Assembly (NCBI GenBank): GCA_030017955.1
Contig: JASEGR010000031.1
Coordinates: 1 to 33,312 of the forward strand
Origin: Candidatus Eisenbacteria bacterium
Lineage (GTDB): Bacteria > Eisenbacteria > RBG-16-71-46 > JASEGR01
Length of the DNA stretch: 33,312 nt
Reading direction: 5' to 3'
Shown here in pieces: positions 7,461 through 15,689 of this stretch (positions within the stretch are counted from its first letter, which is position 1; each line of letters starts with the position of its first letter). Below the pieces are notes generated by a model. It was not told the origin of the DNA. It ran no database searches and was given only the letters and a program-made list of their open reading frames with translations. Both the position numbers and the translations under genes were made by a program.

Positions 7461-9044
7461 TTACAAATTCAGGATGTCCTCAATCTGGGCCTTGTCAACA
7501 TCCATCACATGCTTGATGCCGCTGATGCTGGCGGCGTCATGAGTCAGCGCGGCTATGTCATCACGCTCGATGGAATCCAGAGAAAATTTCCGGCTGCCTG
7601 CCATCAACTGCCGGAGTCCCTGGCCAAGCCGTTCATAGTAGGTATAGAGGCCAATGGCGCCTGCCGGCAGCTTTTCAAACTCATCATCGCCAAGTTCCTT
7701 CCGCAGTGATGGCGACGTAACAAAAATGTCGTCCTTGGAATCACCGAAACGCTGGACGTACACCGGGAGTTGGTTCTCCTCAATCGCTCTTCCGATTGTC
7801 TTACCAACCATAACGGCTGCAATAGGACCGCGGGCCATGCCCACCAGCTTCACAAACGGGGCGCCGAGCGCGAGTCCCTTGAAGATTTGATCTTCGAAGG
7901 TGAATCCGCCTGCGACAGCCAGTGCAGGTACATATTTCTTCTTGTCAGCAAGATATTTCGCGTACTGGTACATAAGCGAATGCAGCTCCACAGGCGGCAC
8001 TCCCCACTCATTCATCATTCTCCAGGGGCTCATGCCTGTGCCTCCTCCTGCTCCATCAACGGTGAGAAGGTCTAGCTTGTATTTGGAAGCAAAGACCACA
8101 GCGCGGGCTAGGTCTGCCTGCCTGTATGCGCCGGTCTTGAGGAAGATGTATTCAGCCCCGGCCTTCCGCAACTCCTCGACTCTCTTGGCGAATGACTCTT
8201 CAGTGACCATTCCGACGCGGGAGTGACGCTCGAACTCCTTGAATGAGCCGCGCTCGAAGGCCTTTATGACATGCGGATCGGTTGGATCTGGAAGCACGAT
8301 GTAACCTCTGCTGTGCAGCATCTGAGCTTTTTTTAAGTCCCGGACCTTGACTTCTCCGCCGATGTCTTTCGCTCCCTGTCCCCACTTGAGCTCAACGCAG
8401 CTCACGCCGAGCTTCTCGATTGCATACTCCTGCACGCCGAGACGGGTATCTTCAATGTTCGCCTGGACTATGATTGCTCCATATCCGTCGCGCTGGTGAT
8501 CCTTGAATAGTTTCACGCGGCGCTTCAAATCCACCGTGTCAAGGATTTTGCCGTTCTTGAAAGTGGCGCTGGGATCCATACCAACGACGTTTTCGCCGAT
8601 TGTTAGACCAGTTCCTGCAAGTGCAGATCCGATGGCGAGGCCTTCCCAATTGTTCTTGGCAATGTCGGTTGAGCCAATACCGGGAATGATCCACGGATAA
8701 CGGAACTTGAGCCCCTTGTTCTTTCCAAAGGAAACATCCAGCCTTACGGCGGGAAAGATTGCCTTGTCGCTATCGGCTTCAATACCGTAGGCGCCGACAG
8801 CAGTACCCATGATGCTGAAGTGAGAATAGTCAACCGGATAGGTTTTCTCGGCGGCGGTCGTTATAACGCCGAATGGCTGCGGGTAAATGACCTCATGCCC
8901 GCGGTAGGCAGACTTTCCGATTTCGCACATTCCAATGCACCCATCCACACAGGTCACACACATTCCGGAGAGCGGGACGATTGAGTCTTCTGTTCTGTTT
9001 TTTGTCAGTGTTGCAGCCGAAGCGTTTGTTCTGGAAAGTGCCAT
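7461..9044 (-). CDS. glutamate synthase-type FMN domain protein (no amidotransferase)
   Basis: A 527-residue protein matching the central/FMN-binding domain of glutamate synthase large subunits. Visible signatures are KWGQGAKDIGGEV (about 220-232), GAGGGTGMSP (331-340) and a late FVKLVGMARG segment, typical of the FMN barrel. An N-terminal cluster, C29/C32/C36/C40 (CVTCVDGCIGMC), could hold a [4Fe-4S] centre. The glutaminase domain and the GXGXG helix domain of classical GltB are absent, so it may not make glutamate alone. The start at 9044 is supported by AAGGAGGAG directly upstream; the frame remains open to 9092. It is the last gene of the redox operon, 19 bases after the ferredoxin-type subunit, and presumably takes electrons from those subunits. 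Confidence 0.87.
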   Translation of the reverse strand: MALSRTNASAATLTKNRTEDSIVPLSGMCVTCVDGCIGMCEIGKSAYRGHEVIYPQPFGVITTAAEKTYPVDYSHFSIMGTAVGAYGIEADSDKAIFPAVRLDVSFGKNKGLKFRYPWIIPGIGSTDIAKNNWEGLAIGSALAGTGLTIGENVVGMDPSATFKNGKILDTVDLKRRVKLFKDHQRDGYGAIIVQANIEDTRLGVQEYAIEKLGVSCVELKWGQGAKDIGGEVKVRDLKKAQMLHSRGYIVLPDPTDPHVIKAFERGSFKEFERHSRVGMVTEESFAKRVEELRKAGAEYIFLKTGAYRQADLARAVVFASKYKLDLLTVDGAGGGTGMSPWRMMNEWGVPPVELHSLMYQYAKYLADKKKYVPALAVAGGFTFEDQIFKGLALGAPFVKLVGMARGPIAAVMVGKTIGRAIEENQLPVYVQRFGDSKDDIFVTSPSLRKELGDDEFEKLPAGAIGLYTYYERLGQGLRQLMAGSRKFSLDSIERDDIAALTHDAASISGIKHVMDVDKAQIEDILNL

Positions 9045-9063
9045 TAGTATCTCCTCCTTGCCT

Positions 9064-9750
9064 TCACTGCTTCTTGTCCTGCTTGACCTCACATGCTACG
9101 CACGGGTCCATGTAGCACATCATGTCATCGAACTGCTCCTTTTTGAGGCACGGTGGGCTCAGGTTTGCACACCCCCCGCAAATCGCCTTCTCCTGGTCCA
9201 TGTATGTGCATCTGAGCTGGCATGCCGGGCAGACATACATGCACGCTCCACAGAGCCGGCAGACCTCAGAGCGTATGTCAAACGGTGTCCCGATGCTGCG
9301 ACTCTCACCGCGTCCGCTGAAGCCGATCGCCTTTGCCATCATCTGTTCTGAACAGATACGCGTGCATAGCCCGCAGAGAATGCAGTCCTCGTGCTCCTGT
9401 CTGAAACGCTGCTGGCGAACATCGTGTGCTGAGGCACGGTCCTGAATCGTCTTCGACTGAGGACAGGATGCCAGCAACAGCTCGAGGACCATCTTGCGCG
9501 CCTTGATCACTCTCGTGGAGGCAGTCCGCACCGCGAGTCCTTCCTGTACCGGGTAGGTGCAGGACGAAACCAGCTTCGCTTTCTCACCTTCGCCGATCTC
9601 CACGACGCAAAGCCGGCATGCACCATAGGGCGAAAGTCCGTCCATATGGCAAAGCGTCGGAATCGGAAATCCGTAGAACCTTGCCGCTTCGAGGATTGTT
9701 GTACCTTTTTCCACCTGAACGTTTAGTCCGTTAAGTCTTATGGCAATCAT
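9064..9750 (-). CDS. NuoG/HydA-type ferredoxin subunit (2Fe-2S plus 4Fe-4S centres)
   Basis: A 228-residue electron-transfer subunit. The N-terminal plant-type ferredoxin fold has C34, C45, C48 and C64 for a [2Fe-2S] cluster. Two bacterial-type [4Fe-4S] motifs follow: CILCGLCTRIC (C123-C133) and CRLCGACMYVCPAC (C164-C177). A further Cys-rich tail (C181, C191, C194, C201, C212, C217, C220) may bind an additional cluster or metal. The order resembles the N-terminal part of NuoG or of HydA-type hydrogenases, but there is no molybdopterin or H-cluster domain. Its start overlaps the stop of the NuoF-GltD gene as ATGA (9747-9750), indicating coupled translation and stoichiometric assembly. Confidence 0.9.
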   Translation of the reverse strand: MIAIRLNGLNVQVEKGTTILEAARFYGFPIPTLCHMDGLSPYGACRLCVVEIGEGEKAKLVSSCTYPVQEGLAVRTASTRVIKARKMVLELLLASCPQSKTIQDRASAHDVRQQRFRQEHEDCILCGLCTRICSEQMMAKAIGFSGRGESRSIGTPFDIRSEVCRLCGACMYVCPACQLRCTYMDQEKAICGGCANLSPPCLKKEQFDDMMCYMDPCVACEVKQDKKQ

Positions 9751-12700
9751 GTTGGCTTTTTCTCCAGTGACCCGGCTGCTGTCTTCTCGTCCCCGGGTTT
9801 CGTGAACTCCAGATCACACCGGAGACACCGTCTTGACTCCCGCGTGGCTTCCCGGGCAGAAAGTGCCTTCTCGACTTCCACGGATTTTCGTTTTCTGGAA
9901 TCCACAGGAACACAAGGTATCTCCACTCTCTTTAGCTGCTGCGCTTCCTTCAAATTGGTTTTTGCTGGTTCAATATAGTGCCGAGGTATTCTCCATCTAG
10001 CCGGCTGATGCAATTTCTCGTTTCGTAGATAAAGATCGATCATAGTTGCCGCCCTCTTCCCCGCGGCAATAGCATCGACAATTGTATTCGGACCGGTCAC
10101 AAGATCGCCTCCGGCGAAGACTCCAGGCCGGTTCGTGCAAAGGGTCTCGGGATCAACAAGCACTGTCCGTCTGTTTTCAGCGACACTAATACGGTAATCA
10201 CCTGCGCCGACGATGCAATCGGTGTCCGGGATCTCGCCGGTTGCGACAATTAGCGTATCGAGGGACGCCGAAAACTCAGAGTCAGGAATGCTGACTGGGC
10301 GTCTCCTGCCGCTTGAATCGAACTCTCCCAATGCGTTTCTCACGAATTCGATTCCGGAAAGATGACCACCCTTGGAAATGACTCTGATCGGGGAGACCAA
10401 TGTCTCAAGCTTTACTCCTTCCTCCAGAGCTGCCGCGACTTCCTCGCCAAATGCCGGCATCTCTTCCTGGCTGCGGCGGTAGAAGATTGTGACGGTCTTG
10501 ACTCCCGGTTGGCGGAGAGCCACTCTTGCCGCATCTACTGCAGAGTTGCCGCCGCCAATCACTCCGACATGCCCATTTGCGAGCCTCTCTTTATGCAGAT
10601 TAAATGCCTTCAGAAAACTAATTGATGGGTACACGCCGGACAGTTTTTCCCTGGGAAGACCAAGACCCAGGCTCTTGTGAGCGCCAATCGCCAGGAATAC
10701 TGCATGGAATCCCTCCTTAAACAACTTATCCATCGTTATGTCCTTGCCGAGGGAGACGCCACATTTCATGGTGACGTTTTTATTGAGCAAGGATTTGATC
10801 TCTTTGCGCACTGTCTCTCTCGGTAAGCGATAGGCAGGTATAGTGCTGATCAGCATGCCTCCCGGTTCATCTTCTTTCTCAAACACTGTCACCTTGTGAC
10901 CCTTTAACGAGAGATAGTGGGCGCAAGTGAGGCCGGCTGGGCCTGATCCAATAACGGCAATTCTGCGTCCGTCTCTCTCGTTGCTCACTGCGTGCAACGG
11001 TTTGTAGACAGAAGGGTCAACGCGGTCAGTCACAAAACGCTTGAGAGCACGGATGGCAACGGCCTCGCCGCCCTGCGTTCCGACTCTGCAACGTTCCTCG
11101 CAGGGGTGGCTGCAAGCACGAGCGCATACCGACGGAAATGGATTGTTTTCGCGTATTACACGGTATGCTTCTTCATATTCTCCACGTTCAATATGAGCTA
11201 TGTAGCGCCATCCCTCGGTTTCAACGGGACATGCGGTGGCGCACGGCGCGCCGACAAGTCCCTTACATACAAAAGCATCGCATCGTTTGTCACGGACGTG
11301 GCGTTCGTATTCATCCCGGAAATAACGCAGAGTGCTGAGAACGGGGTTGGAGGCGGTCTGCCCAAGGCCGCACATTGTGGTGTCCTTGACAACCTCCGCG
11401 AGCTCCTCGAGAAGGCCGAGCTCTTCCAGACTGCCTTTCCCTTCGGAGACATCCTCCAGGATCTCGTACATCCGTTGCGTTCCCTTCCGGCATGTGAAGC
11501 ACTTGCCGCATGACTCATCCTTCAGAAAACTCATGAAATACTTCGCAACATCGACCATGCAGGTGTTTTCATCCATGACGATCAGACCGCCGGAGCCCAT
11601 GATGGATCCGGCCTTCGCCAAACTGTCATAGTCGACAGTTAGATTGAAGAGTCTCGCCGGAATGCAGCCGCCCGATGGCCCGCCGGTCTGCACGGCTTTG
11701 ATCCTGGCTTTGCCGATAGGGCCGCCCCCAATGTCATTCACGATCTTCTCTATTGTTATCCCCATCGGCACCTCTACAAGCCCCGTGTATTTGACCTTGC
11801 CGACAAGGCTGAATATCTTTGTACCCGAGTTGTTCTTTGTCCCCTGCTTTGAGAACTCTGCTGCGCCGTCACGGATTATCACCGGGATATTGGCCCAGGT
11901 TTCGACGTTATTGATTGCTGTGGGCTTGCCGTCTATGCCTTTCTCGACCGGGAATGGCGGACGCTGAGTCGGCTCTCCGACTTTTCCCGCGATGGATTTC
12001 ATGAGGGCTGTTTCCTCGCCGCACACGAATGCACCCGCGCCTCTGACCAGATTGATGTCAAAATCAAAGCCGGTCCCCAGAATATCCTTGCCGAGCAGCC
12101 CCAGCTCGCGCGCCTGTCTGAGTGCGATGATCAGATGCTTGATGGCGAGCGGGTATTCGTTGCGGACGTAAATAACTCCCTCTGTGGCCCCGGTCCCATA
12201 TGCTCCGATTATCATCCCTTCAATGATGCTGTGCGGATTGCCCTCCAGCACGCTGCGGTCCATGTACGCGCCGGGGTCACCTTCATCCGCATTGCACACG
12301 ATGAATTTTCCGCGGCCATTCGGCTGTGCAGCCAGGAGCTCCCATTTGAATCCGGTAGGGAAGCCGGCACCGCCGCGGCCCCGCAGGCCAGATGCTTTGA
12401 CTTCGTTTATCACCCATCGGGGGTCCGCCTTTTCCAGCGCTTTGACCATGGCCGAGTAGCCGCCGTTCTCGATGTAGTTGTAGATGCGGATTGGATCGAT
12501 CTTTTCATTCCGGGCAAGTATGGTGCGTGACTGTTTTGCATAGAACGGGACGTCATCCTGGTTTGCAAAAGGCTTCTCCCGGGCCGGATCCTTGAGAAGC
12601 AAAGACGAAACCACCTTTCCATTGGCCACGGCCCTGACTATCTGCACCATGTCTTTCTGCTTGATTTTGGGATAGAACGTTCTCTGCGGCTCGACGAGAA

Positions 12701-12932
12701 CCGATGGCTCCATCTCACAGAACCCGTGGCAGCCAGTAATGCGAAGGTGGATTTTGTCTGCCAGTCCTTCTTTCAGAAGCTCTCGTTTCGTGACCCGGAT
12801 GAGGTCGTTTGCCCCACTCGCCTGGCCGCACGTGCCTGCTGAAATCGTGATAACCGGAATGGCTGGATCCCGGCTATCCTCCAAACGGTCCCTCAAGATC
12901 TTGAATTGATGAGGAGAATTCAGTTCTTGCAT
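9747..12932 (-). CDS. NuoF-GltD fusion flavoprotein
   Basis: A 1061-residue fusion of two NAD(P)H-handling modules. Residues 25-115 form a thioredoxin-like [2Fe-2S] domain with C35, C68 and C72; only three of the usual four cysteines are obvious. Residues 130-540 are NuoF/HydB-like, with the FMN/NADH motif GLRGRGGAGFPTG (182-194) and [4Fe-4S] ligands C475, C478, C481 and C521. Residues 550-970 are GltD/NfnB-like: Cys pairs C564/C568 and C603/C607/C611/C615 for N-terminal clusters, an FAD motif GSGPAGLTCAHYL (662-674), a second dinucleotide motif GGGNSAVDAARVAL (793-806) and YRRSQEEMPA (818-827), usual in NADPH-linked members. A CLRC motif closes the protein (1036-1039). It is probably the electron hub between NAD(H), NADP(H) and the ferredoxin subunit. 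Confidence 0.92.
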   Translation of the reverse strand: MQELNSPHQFKILRDRLEDSRDPAIPVITISAGTCGQASGANDLIRVTKRELLKEGLADKIHLRITGCHGFCEMEPSVLVEPQRTFYPKIKQKDMVQIVRAVANGKVVSSLLLKDPAREKPFANQDDVPFYAKQSRTILARNEKIDPIRIYNYIENGGYSAMVKALEKADPRWVINEVKASGLRGRGGAGFPTGFKWELLAAQPNGRGKFIVCNADEGDPGAYMDRSVLEGNPHSIIEGMIIGAYGTGATEGVIYVRNEYPLAIKHLIIALRQARELGLLGKDILGTGFDFDINLVRGAGAFVCGEETALMKSIAGKVGEPTQRPPFPVEKGIDGKPTAINNVETWANIPVIIRDGAAEFSKQGTKNNSGTKIFSLVGKVKYTGLVEVPMGITIEKIVNDIGGGPIGKARIKAVQTGGPSGGCIPARLFNLTVDYDSLAKAGSIMGSGGLIVMDENTCMVDVAKYFMSFLKDESCGKCFTCRKGTQRMYEILEDVSEGKGSLEELGLLEELAEVVKDTTMCGLGQTASNPVLSTLRYFRDEYERHVRDKRCDAFVCKGLVGAPCATACPVETEGWRYIAHIERGEYEEAYRVIRENNPFPSVCARACSHPCEERCRVGTQGGEAVAIRALKRFVTDRVDPSVYKPLHAVSNERDGRRIAVIGSGPAGLTCAHYLSLKGHKVTVFEKEDEPGGMLISTIPAYRLPRETVRKEIKSLLNKNVTMKCGVSLGKDITMDKLFKEGFHAVFLAIGAHKSLGLGLPREKLSGVYPSISFLKAFNLHKERLANGHVGVIGGGNSAVDAARVALRQPGVKTVTIFYRRSQEEMPAFGEEVAAALEEGVKLETLVSPIRVISKGGHLSGIEFVRNALGEFDSSGRRRPVSIPDSEFSASLDTLIVATGEIPDTDCIVGAGDYRISVAENRRTVLVDPETLCTNRPGVFAGGDLVTGPNTIVDAIAAGKRAATMIDLYLRNEKLHQPARWRIPRHYIEPAKTNLKEAQQLKRVEIPCVPVDSRKRKSVEVEKALSAREATRESRRCLRCDLEFTKPGDEKTAAGSLEKKPT

Positions 12933-12974
12933 AGATATGTCCGTTTCATCTAATTTCGATGCCTCCCTCTAACC

Positions 12975-13823
12975 TCAAATGTTGTCCCCGCTGAGATCCA
13001 GCATGTGCGCTCTGCATCCGCGTCGTGAACAAATCTGCACTACGCCGCCGCCGCGTACTATCATAGAGACCATCGGGGCGTCGCAGGCCGCGCAGTTCGA
13101 TGCACCCAGAAGTTCGCTATGGCAGTGCGGACAGAAGAAATTCACAACGGTGTCCGGCGGGATTTCTTGCTCAGACTCAACCGCAAAGCTGCCATAGAGG
13201 CTGGACAAACTTAACCAGCCGTGGTGGTCTCCAAAAGACATTGTGATGCGGATAGCCGGATAGCCGTCCAGAACGTGGTGTCCTGCCATCAGACTATGGT
13301 TGCAGCGCGGACAACTGACCTCAACAGGGAACACACGATCATCTCCCTTAATCTCAACTCTGTCGAGGCCCGCACGGGTTTTCTCTATGATCTGCTTCAC
13401 GTCCGCCGTATTCACGTTTGAGAAATAGTGGCCATCCGCGACGACTATAGGTCCGAGGGCGCAAGCACCCAGGCATCGGACCGTTTCCAGCGTGAACTCT
13501 CTGTCTGAAGTAGTGTCGCCGGCCGCGATCTTGAGCTGCCTTTCGAATTCCCCGGCAATGCCAGGCCCGCCCCGGACATGACACGCGGTCCCGAGACAGA
13601 CTGAGACCAGATGCTTACCTCTCGGTTTCAGTCTGAAGGACTTGTAGAAAGTGGCTACCCCGTAGATGTCCACGAGGGAGCGGTTGGTCGTATCTGCCAC
13701 CACCCTCAAGGCTTCCTCAGGAAGACATCCATACTTTCCCTGAATGTCTTCCAGGATGGAGATCAGACCTCCGCGTGTCGCACCATGTTTTTCAATGATT
13801 GCTTGAATCTCGGCCGAGCTCAT
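12975..13823 (-). CDS. NuoE-like subunit with C-terminal zinc-ribbon extension
   Basis: A 282-residue protein. Residues 1-155 are the NuoE/HydC thioredoxin-like domain with the [2Fe-2S] ligands C76, C81, C117 and C121 and the conserved IYGVATFYKSF segment. Normal NuoE proteins are about 160 residues. The extra 125 residues contain four Cys pairs (C171/C174, C231/C234, C244/C247, C265/C270) that look like zinc ribbons or rubredoxin-type knuckles; their role is unknown. ATG 13823 has GGGGGAGA five to eight bases upstream. It lies 42 bases before the NuoF-GltD start and is expected to form a complex with it. Confidence 0.9.
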   Translation of the reverse strand: MSSAEIQAIIEKHGATRGGLISILEDIQGKYGCLPEEALRVVADTTNRSLVDIYGVATFYKSFRLKPRGKHLVSVCLGTACHVRGGPGIAGEFERQLKIAAGDTTSDREFTLETVRCLGACALGPIVVADGHYFSNVNTADVKQIIEKTRAGLDRVEIKGDDRVFPVEVSCPRCNHSLMAGHHVLDGYPAIRITMSFGDHHGWLSLSSLYGSFAVESEQEIPPDTVVNFFCPHCHSELLGASNCAACDAPMVSMIVRGGGVVQICSRRGCRAHMLDLSGDNI

Positions 13824-13877
13824 GTTTCTCCCCCTGTTCAGGAGGCGTCTCTTTGCGGTATCGCCTCACCGGTGCTG

Positions 13878-14072
13878 CTATTTGTACTCCTCACAATGCC
13901 ACACACCGCCATGAGTCTTCAAGAAAGTACACGTCTCGCGCTCTTCACAATTCATGCACAACCCCATGTACTTGGCGGTCTCTTTCTTCTTCCCTCTTGG
14001 CTTCGGACACGGAACAGCCGCCCTCCGCGTTCCACCAGTCTTTGTTCTTGTAGACCGTTTGGGGTTTTGCAT
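13878..14072 (-). CDS. small Cys-rich protein, first gene of the redox operon
   Basis: A 64-residue basic protein whose C-terminal half carries CMNCEERETCTF and VWHCEEY, a compact four-cysteine motif likely to bind zinc or an Fe-S centre. I recall similar short proteins next to redox genes but know no function. I chose ATG 14072 because GGGGAGGG lies eight bases upstream and because the predicted promoter (-10 at 14162-14167) would fall inside a longer version starting at 14171. It is followed after 54 bases by the NuoE-like gene. Confidence 0.7.
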   Translation of the reverse strand: MQNPKRSTRTKTGGTRRAAVPCPKPRGKKKETAKYMGLCMNCEERETCTFLKTHGGVWHCEEYK

Positions 14073-14399
14073 GGCAGTACCCTCCCCGGACTTCTTTTTC
14101 CTTGACCGTGTCTTTTGTCCTGGAGGGACAATCATGTGACCTCGCCCCACCCATTCGGCGGATTCTACCACTCCAAGTCGGATTCTGTCTACTTTTCGCT
14201 ATCAGCCGGAGAGTTCTTCCGGAAGACGCGTTCGGCCCGTTGGGGCGCACGTCTGCACCATTTACTCATCCTGGAATTCCGGCAACGGCAATTGCCGCTT
14301 CGTTACGTGGGTTGGCGCTGGATCCAACGAAAATCGTTGGCCTGAACTGTCTACCACCGCCCAATCTCCTCACAATGTTCCCGCCGTGTGATGCTCCCC
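14073..14399. other. intergenic region upstream of the redox operon
   Basis: No gene is supported in this stretch. It holds a candidate minus-strand promoter (14162-14191), a 7-bp perfect hairpin CCAACGA/TCGTTGG (14324-14340) downstream of the hemerythrin-PAS gene, and a short CGGCAATTGCCG palindrome around 14285-14297. Open frames crossing it have no recognisable protein features. Confidence 0.5.
14162..14191 (-). promoter_or_regulatory. candidate sigma-70-type promoter of the redox operon
   Basis: On the minus strand, TAGACA (complement of 14186-14191) and TAGAAT (complement of 14162-14167) are separated by 18 bases. The inferred transcript would start about 80 bases before the small Cys-rich gene. 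Confidence 0.4.
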
Positions 14400-15398
14400 T
14401 TATAGCAGTCTTTTCTCTCCTTCTATTTTCTTTATATCCGTAATATCCTGGGTCACCTCCAGGGTACCAAGATACTCGCCGTTTCTGCGCACGGGGAAGT
14501 AGCGGATGTAGACGAGCCGCCCCTTCAAGTTGATCCAAAACTCGGCCGAATTCCTCTTGTTGCTCTTGAAATCATTTACGATCTGCACGACCCTGTCCAA
14601 GCTTTCCTTTGGATGGCACTGCAGGACTTCGCGGCCGATGACTGCTTTCGTCCTCGCGAAAATTCTCTCCTTCGACTGACTGAAGTACCGGACCTTGTCA
14701 TCCTTGTCCACAAACGTGATGTCAACAGGCAGTGTGTTGAGGAGTGTCTCAAGTTCTTCCCTGGAAAAGCTCCCTGTCTCGAATGCCATCTGTCCTTCGG
14801 GCACAGGTTCTGCCTTGTCTGCCCGCCTCTCCTGGCCAGCTTGTCTTCCGTGTTGTGGCGTGAAGCAGCAGTATCCGAGTTCATCGAACTGCCTGCCGAC
14901 TTCCGCCCACTCGTCCTCTGTGATGACCTTTATCGCCATCGGGAAGAGCATGTTGTTTTCCTTGTAGAAGTGGCTCTGGAGAAGGTCATCCAGGGATGCG
15001 GCTCCGCCTTCAAGCTCTGAGACAAACTTCTGAAAGCCCAAGTCTTTCTGCTTCTCCATGATTCCGTAGATTCTCTTCTTTCTCTCCCTGATTTCGTTGT
15101 GCTCAGACCACATGATCGCGGGCGGCTGAGTAATCCCATGCCTTTCGAGATATGGAAACAGGACATTCTCCTCCCGGAGGTAATGGCTCTCCGAATCTTT
15201 CAAATGCTCCACAATGTGCTTCAGTTGTTCCATCTCCCTGTGGCTTGAGCCGAAATCCTTGGCGCTCCTCATGACTTGCACAGTAGTTCTCAGTTCGGCG
15301 GCAAACCCGAGGAGGAGTTTGTGCTCTTCCATAAGTGTGTTGATCGGATGTCCAGGTGGTGCCAGGGTTATTTCTCCTTTTCCAGCTACGTCGCTCAT
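14400..15398 (-). CDS. hemerythrin HHE / PAS protein (DUF438-like)
   Basis: A 332-residue cytoplasmic protein. The N-terminal two-thirds are a hemerythrin-like HHE domain with probable di-iron ligands H26, H72 and E76 (HYLRE), H100 (EHNE) and H143 with E147 (HFYKE). After a polar linker (about 182-208) there is a PAS domain (about 212-328) with the DUF438-type phrase PVDITFVDKDDKVRYF. Family members are thought to sense or handle oxygen, NO or iron redox state. ATG 15398 has AAGGGG six bases upstream; the longer frame to 15626 lacks homology. No kinase or DNA-binding output domain is present, so any signalling would need a partner. It sits immediately upstream of the redox operon on the same strand. 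Confidence 0.88.
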   Translation of the reverse strand: MSDVAGKGEITLAPPGHPINTLMEEHKLLLGFAAELRTTVQVMRSAKDFGSSHREMEQLKHIVEHLKDSESHYLREENVLFPYLERHGITQPPAIMWSEHNEIRERKKRIYGIMEKQKDLGFQKFVSELEGGAASLDDLLQSHFYKENNMLFPMAIKVITEDEWAEVGRQFDELGYCCFTPQHGRQAGQERRADKAEPVPEGQMAFETGSFSREELETLLNTLPVDITFVDKDDKVRYFSQSKERIFARTKAVIGREVLQCHPKESLDRVVQIVNDFKSNKRNSAEFWINLKGRLVYIRYFPVRRNGEYLGTLEVTQDITDIKKIEGEKRLL

Positions 15399-15420
15399 GA
15401 TATTCCCCTTTCTTGTCTTA

Positions 15421-15544
15421 GATTTTTGCCTTTGACCAGGGTCCAAAGAGAGATCTTCGTGGATTTGCCTTTGGACGGCACAATCTGGTGCGGACCGCTT
15501 GACGAGCTCAAATCTATCCGCACTTGGCGGTTTTGTCAAAGGTC
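15421..15544. promoter_or_regulatory. repeated CTTTGRC half-sites between divergent genes
   Basis: The sequence GATTT(TT)GCCTTTGRC occurs twice in direct orientation (15421-15436 and 15462-15476). Inverted copies of the half-site occur as GTCCAAAG (15441-15448) and GTCAAAG (15535-15541). This is a plausible binding region for a regulator of the hemerythrin-PAS gene; the regulator is unknown. Confidence 0.3.
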
Positions 15545-15652
15545 TTCGCAAGAGCGGCAGTGTCAGGAATTCCATTTGGAGGCCAAAGGCCTCGGACTTT
15601 TGCCCGCGCAGCCGGATTTCCAACAAGTTCTAGTATCAGCCATTTGACGCGG

Positions 15653-15682
15653 TTGACTCCAGTGGGCTGGGCGTTCTAGAAT
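15653..15682 (+). promoter_or_regulatory. promoter directly abutting the Minf_1886-type gene
   Basis: TTGACT (15653-15658) and TAGAAT (15677-15682) are separated by 18 bases. The ATG of the next gene is at 15690, so transcription would begin at or within a base or two of the start codon. No Shine-Dalgarno sequence is present, consistent with a leaderless mRNA. Confidence 0.5.
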
Positions 15683-15689
15683 TAGTCCC

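Noticed and set aside
14266-14538. A 90-codon minus-strand frame near the end of the hemerythrin-PAS gene
   Set aside because: It overlaps that gene in another frame and has no ribosome site or homology.
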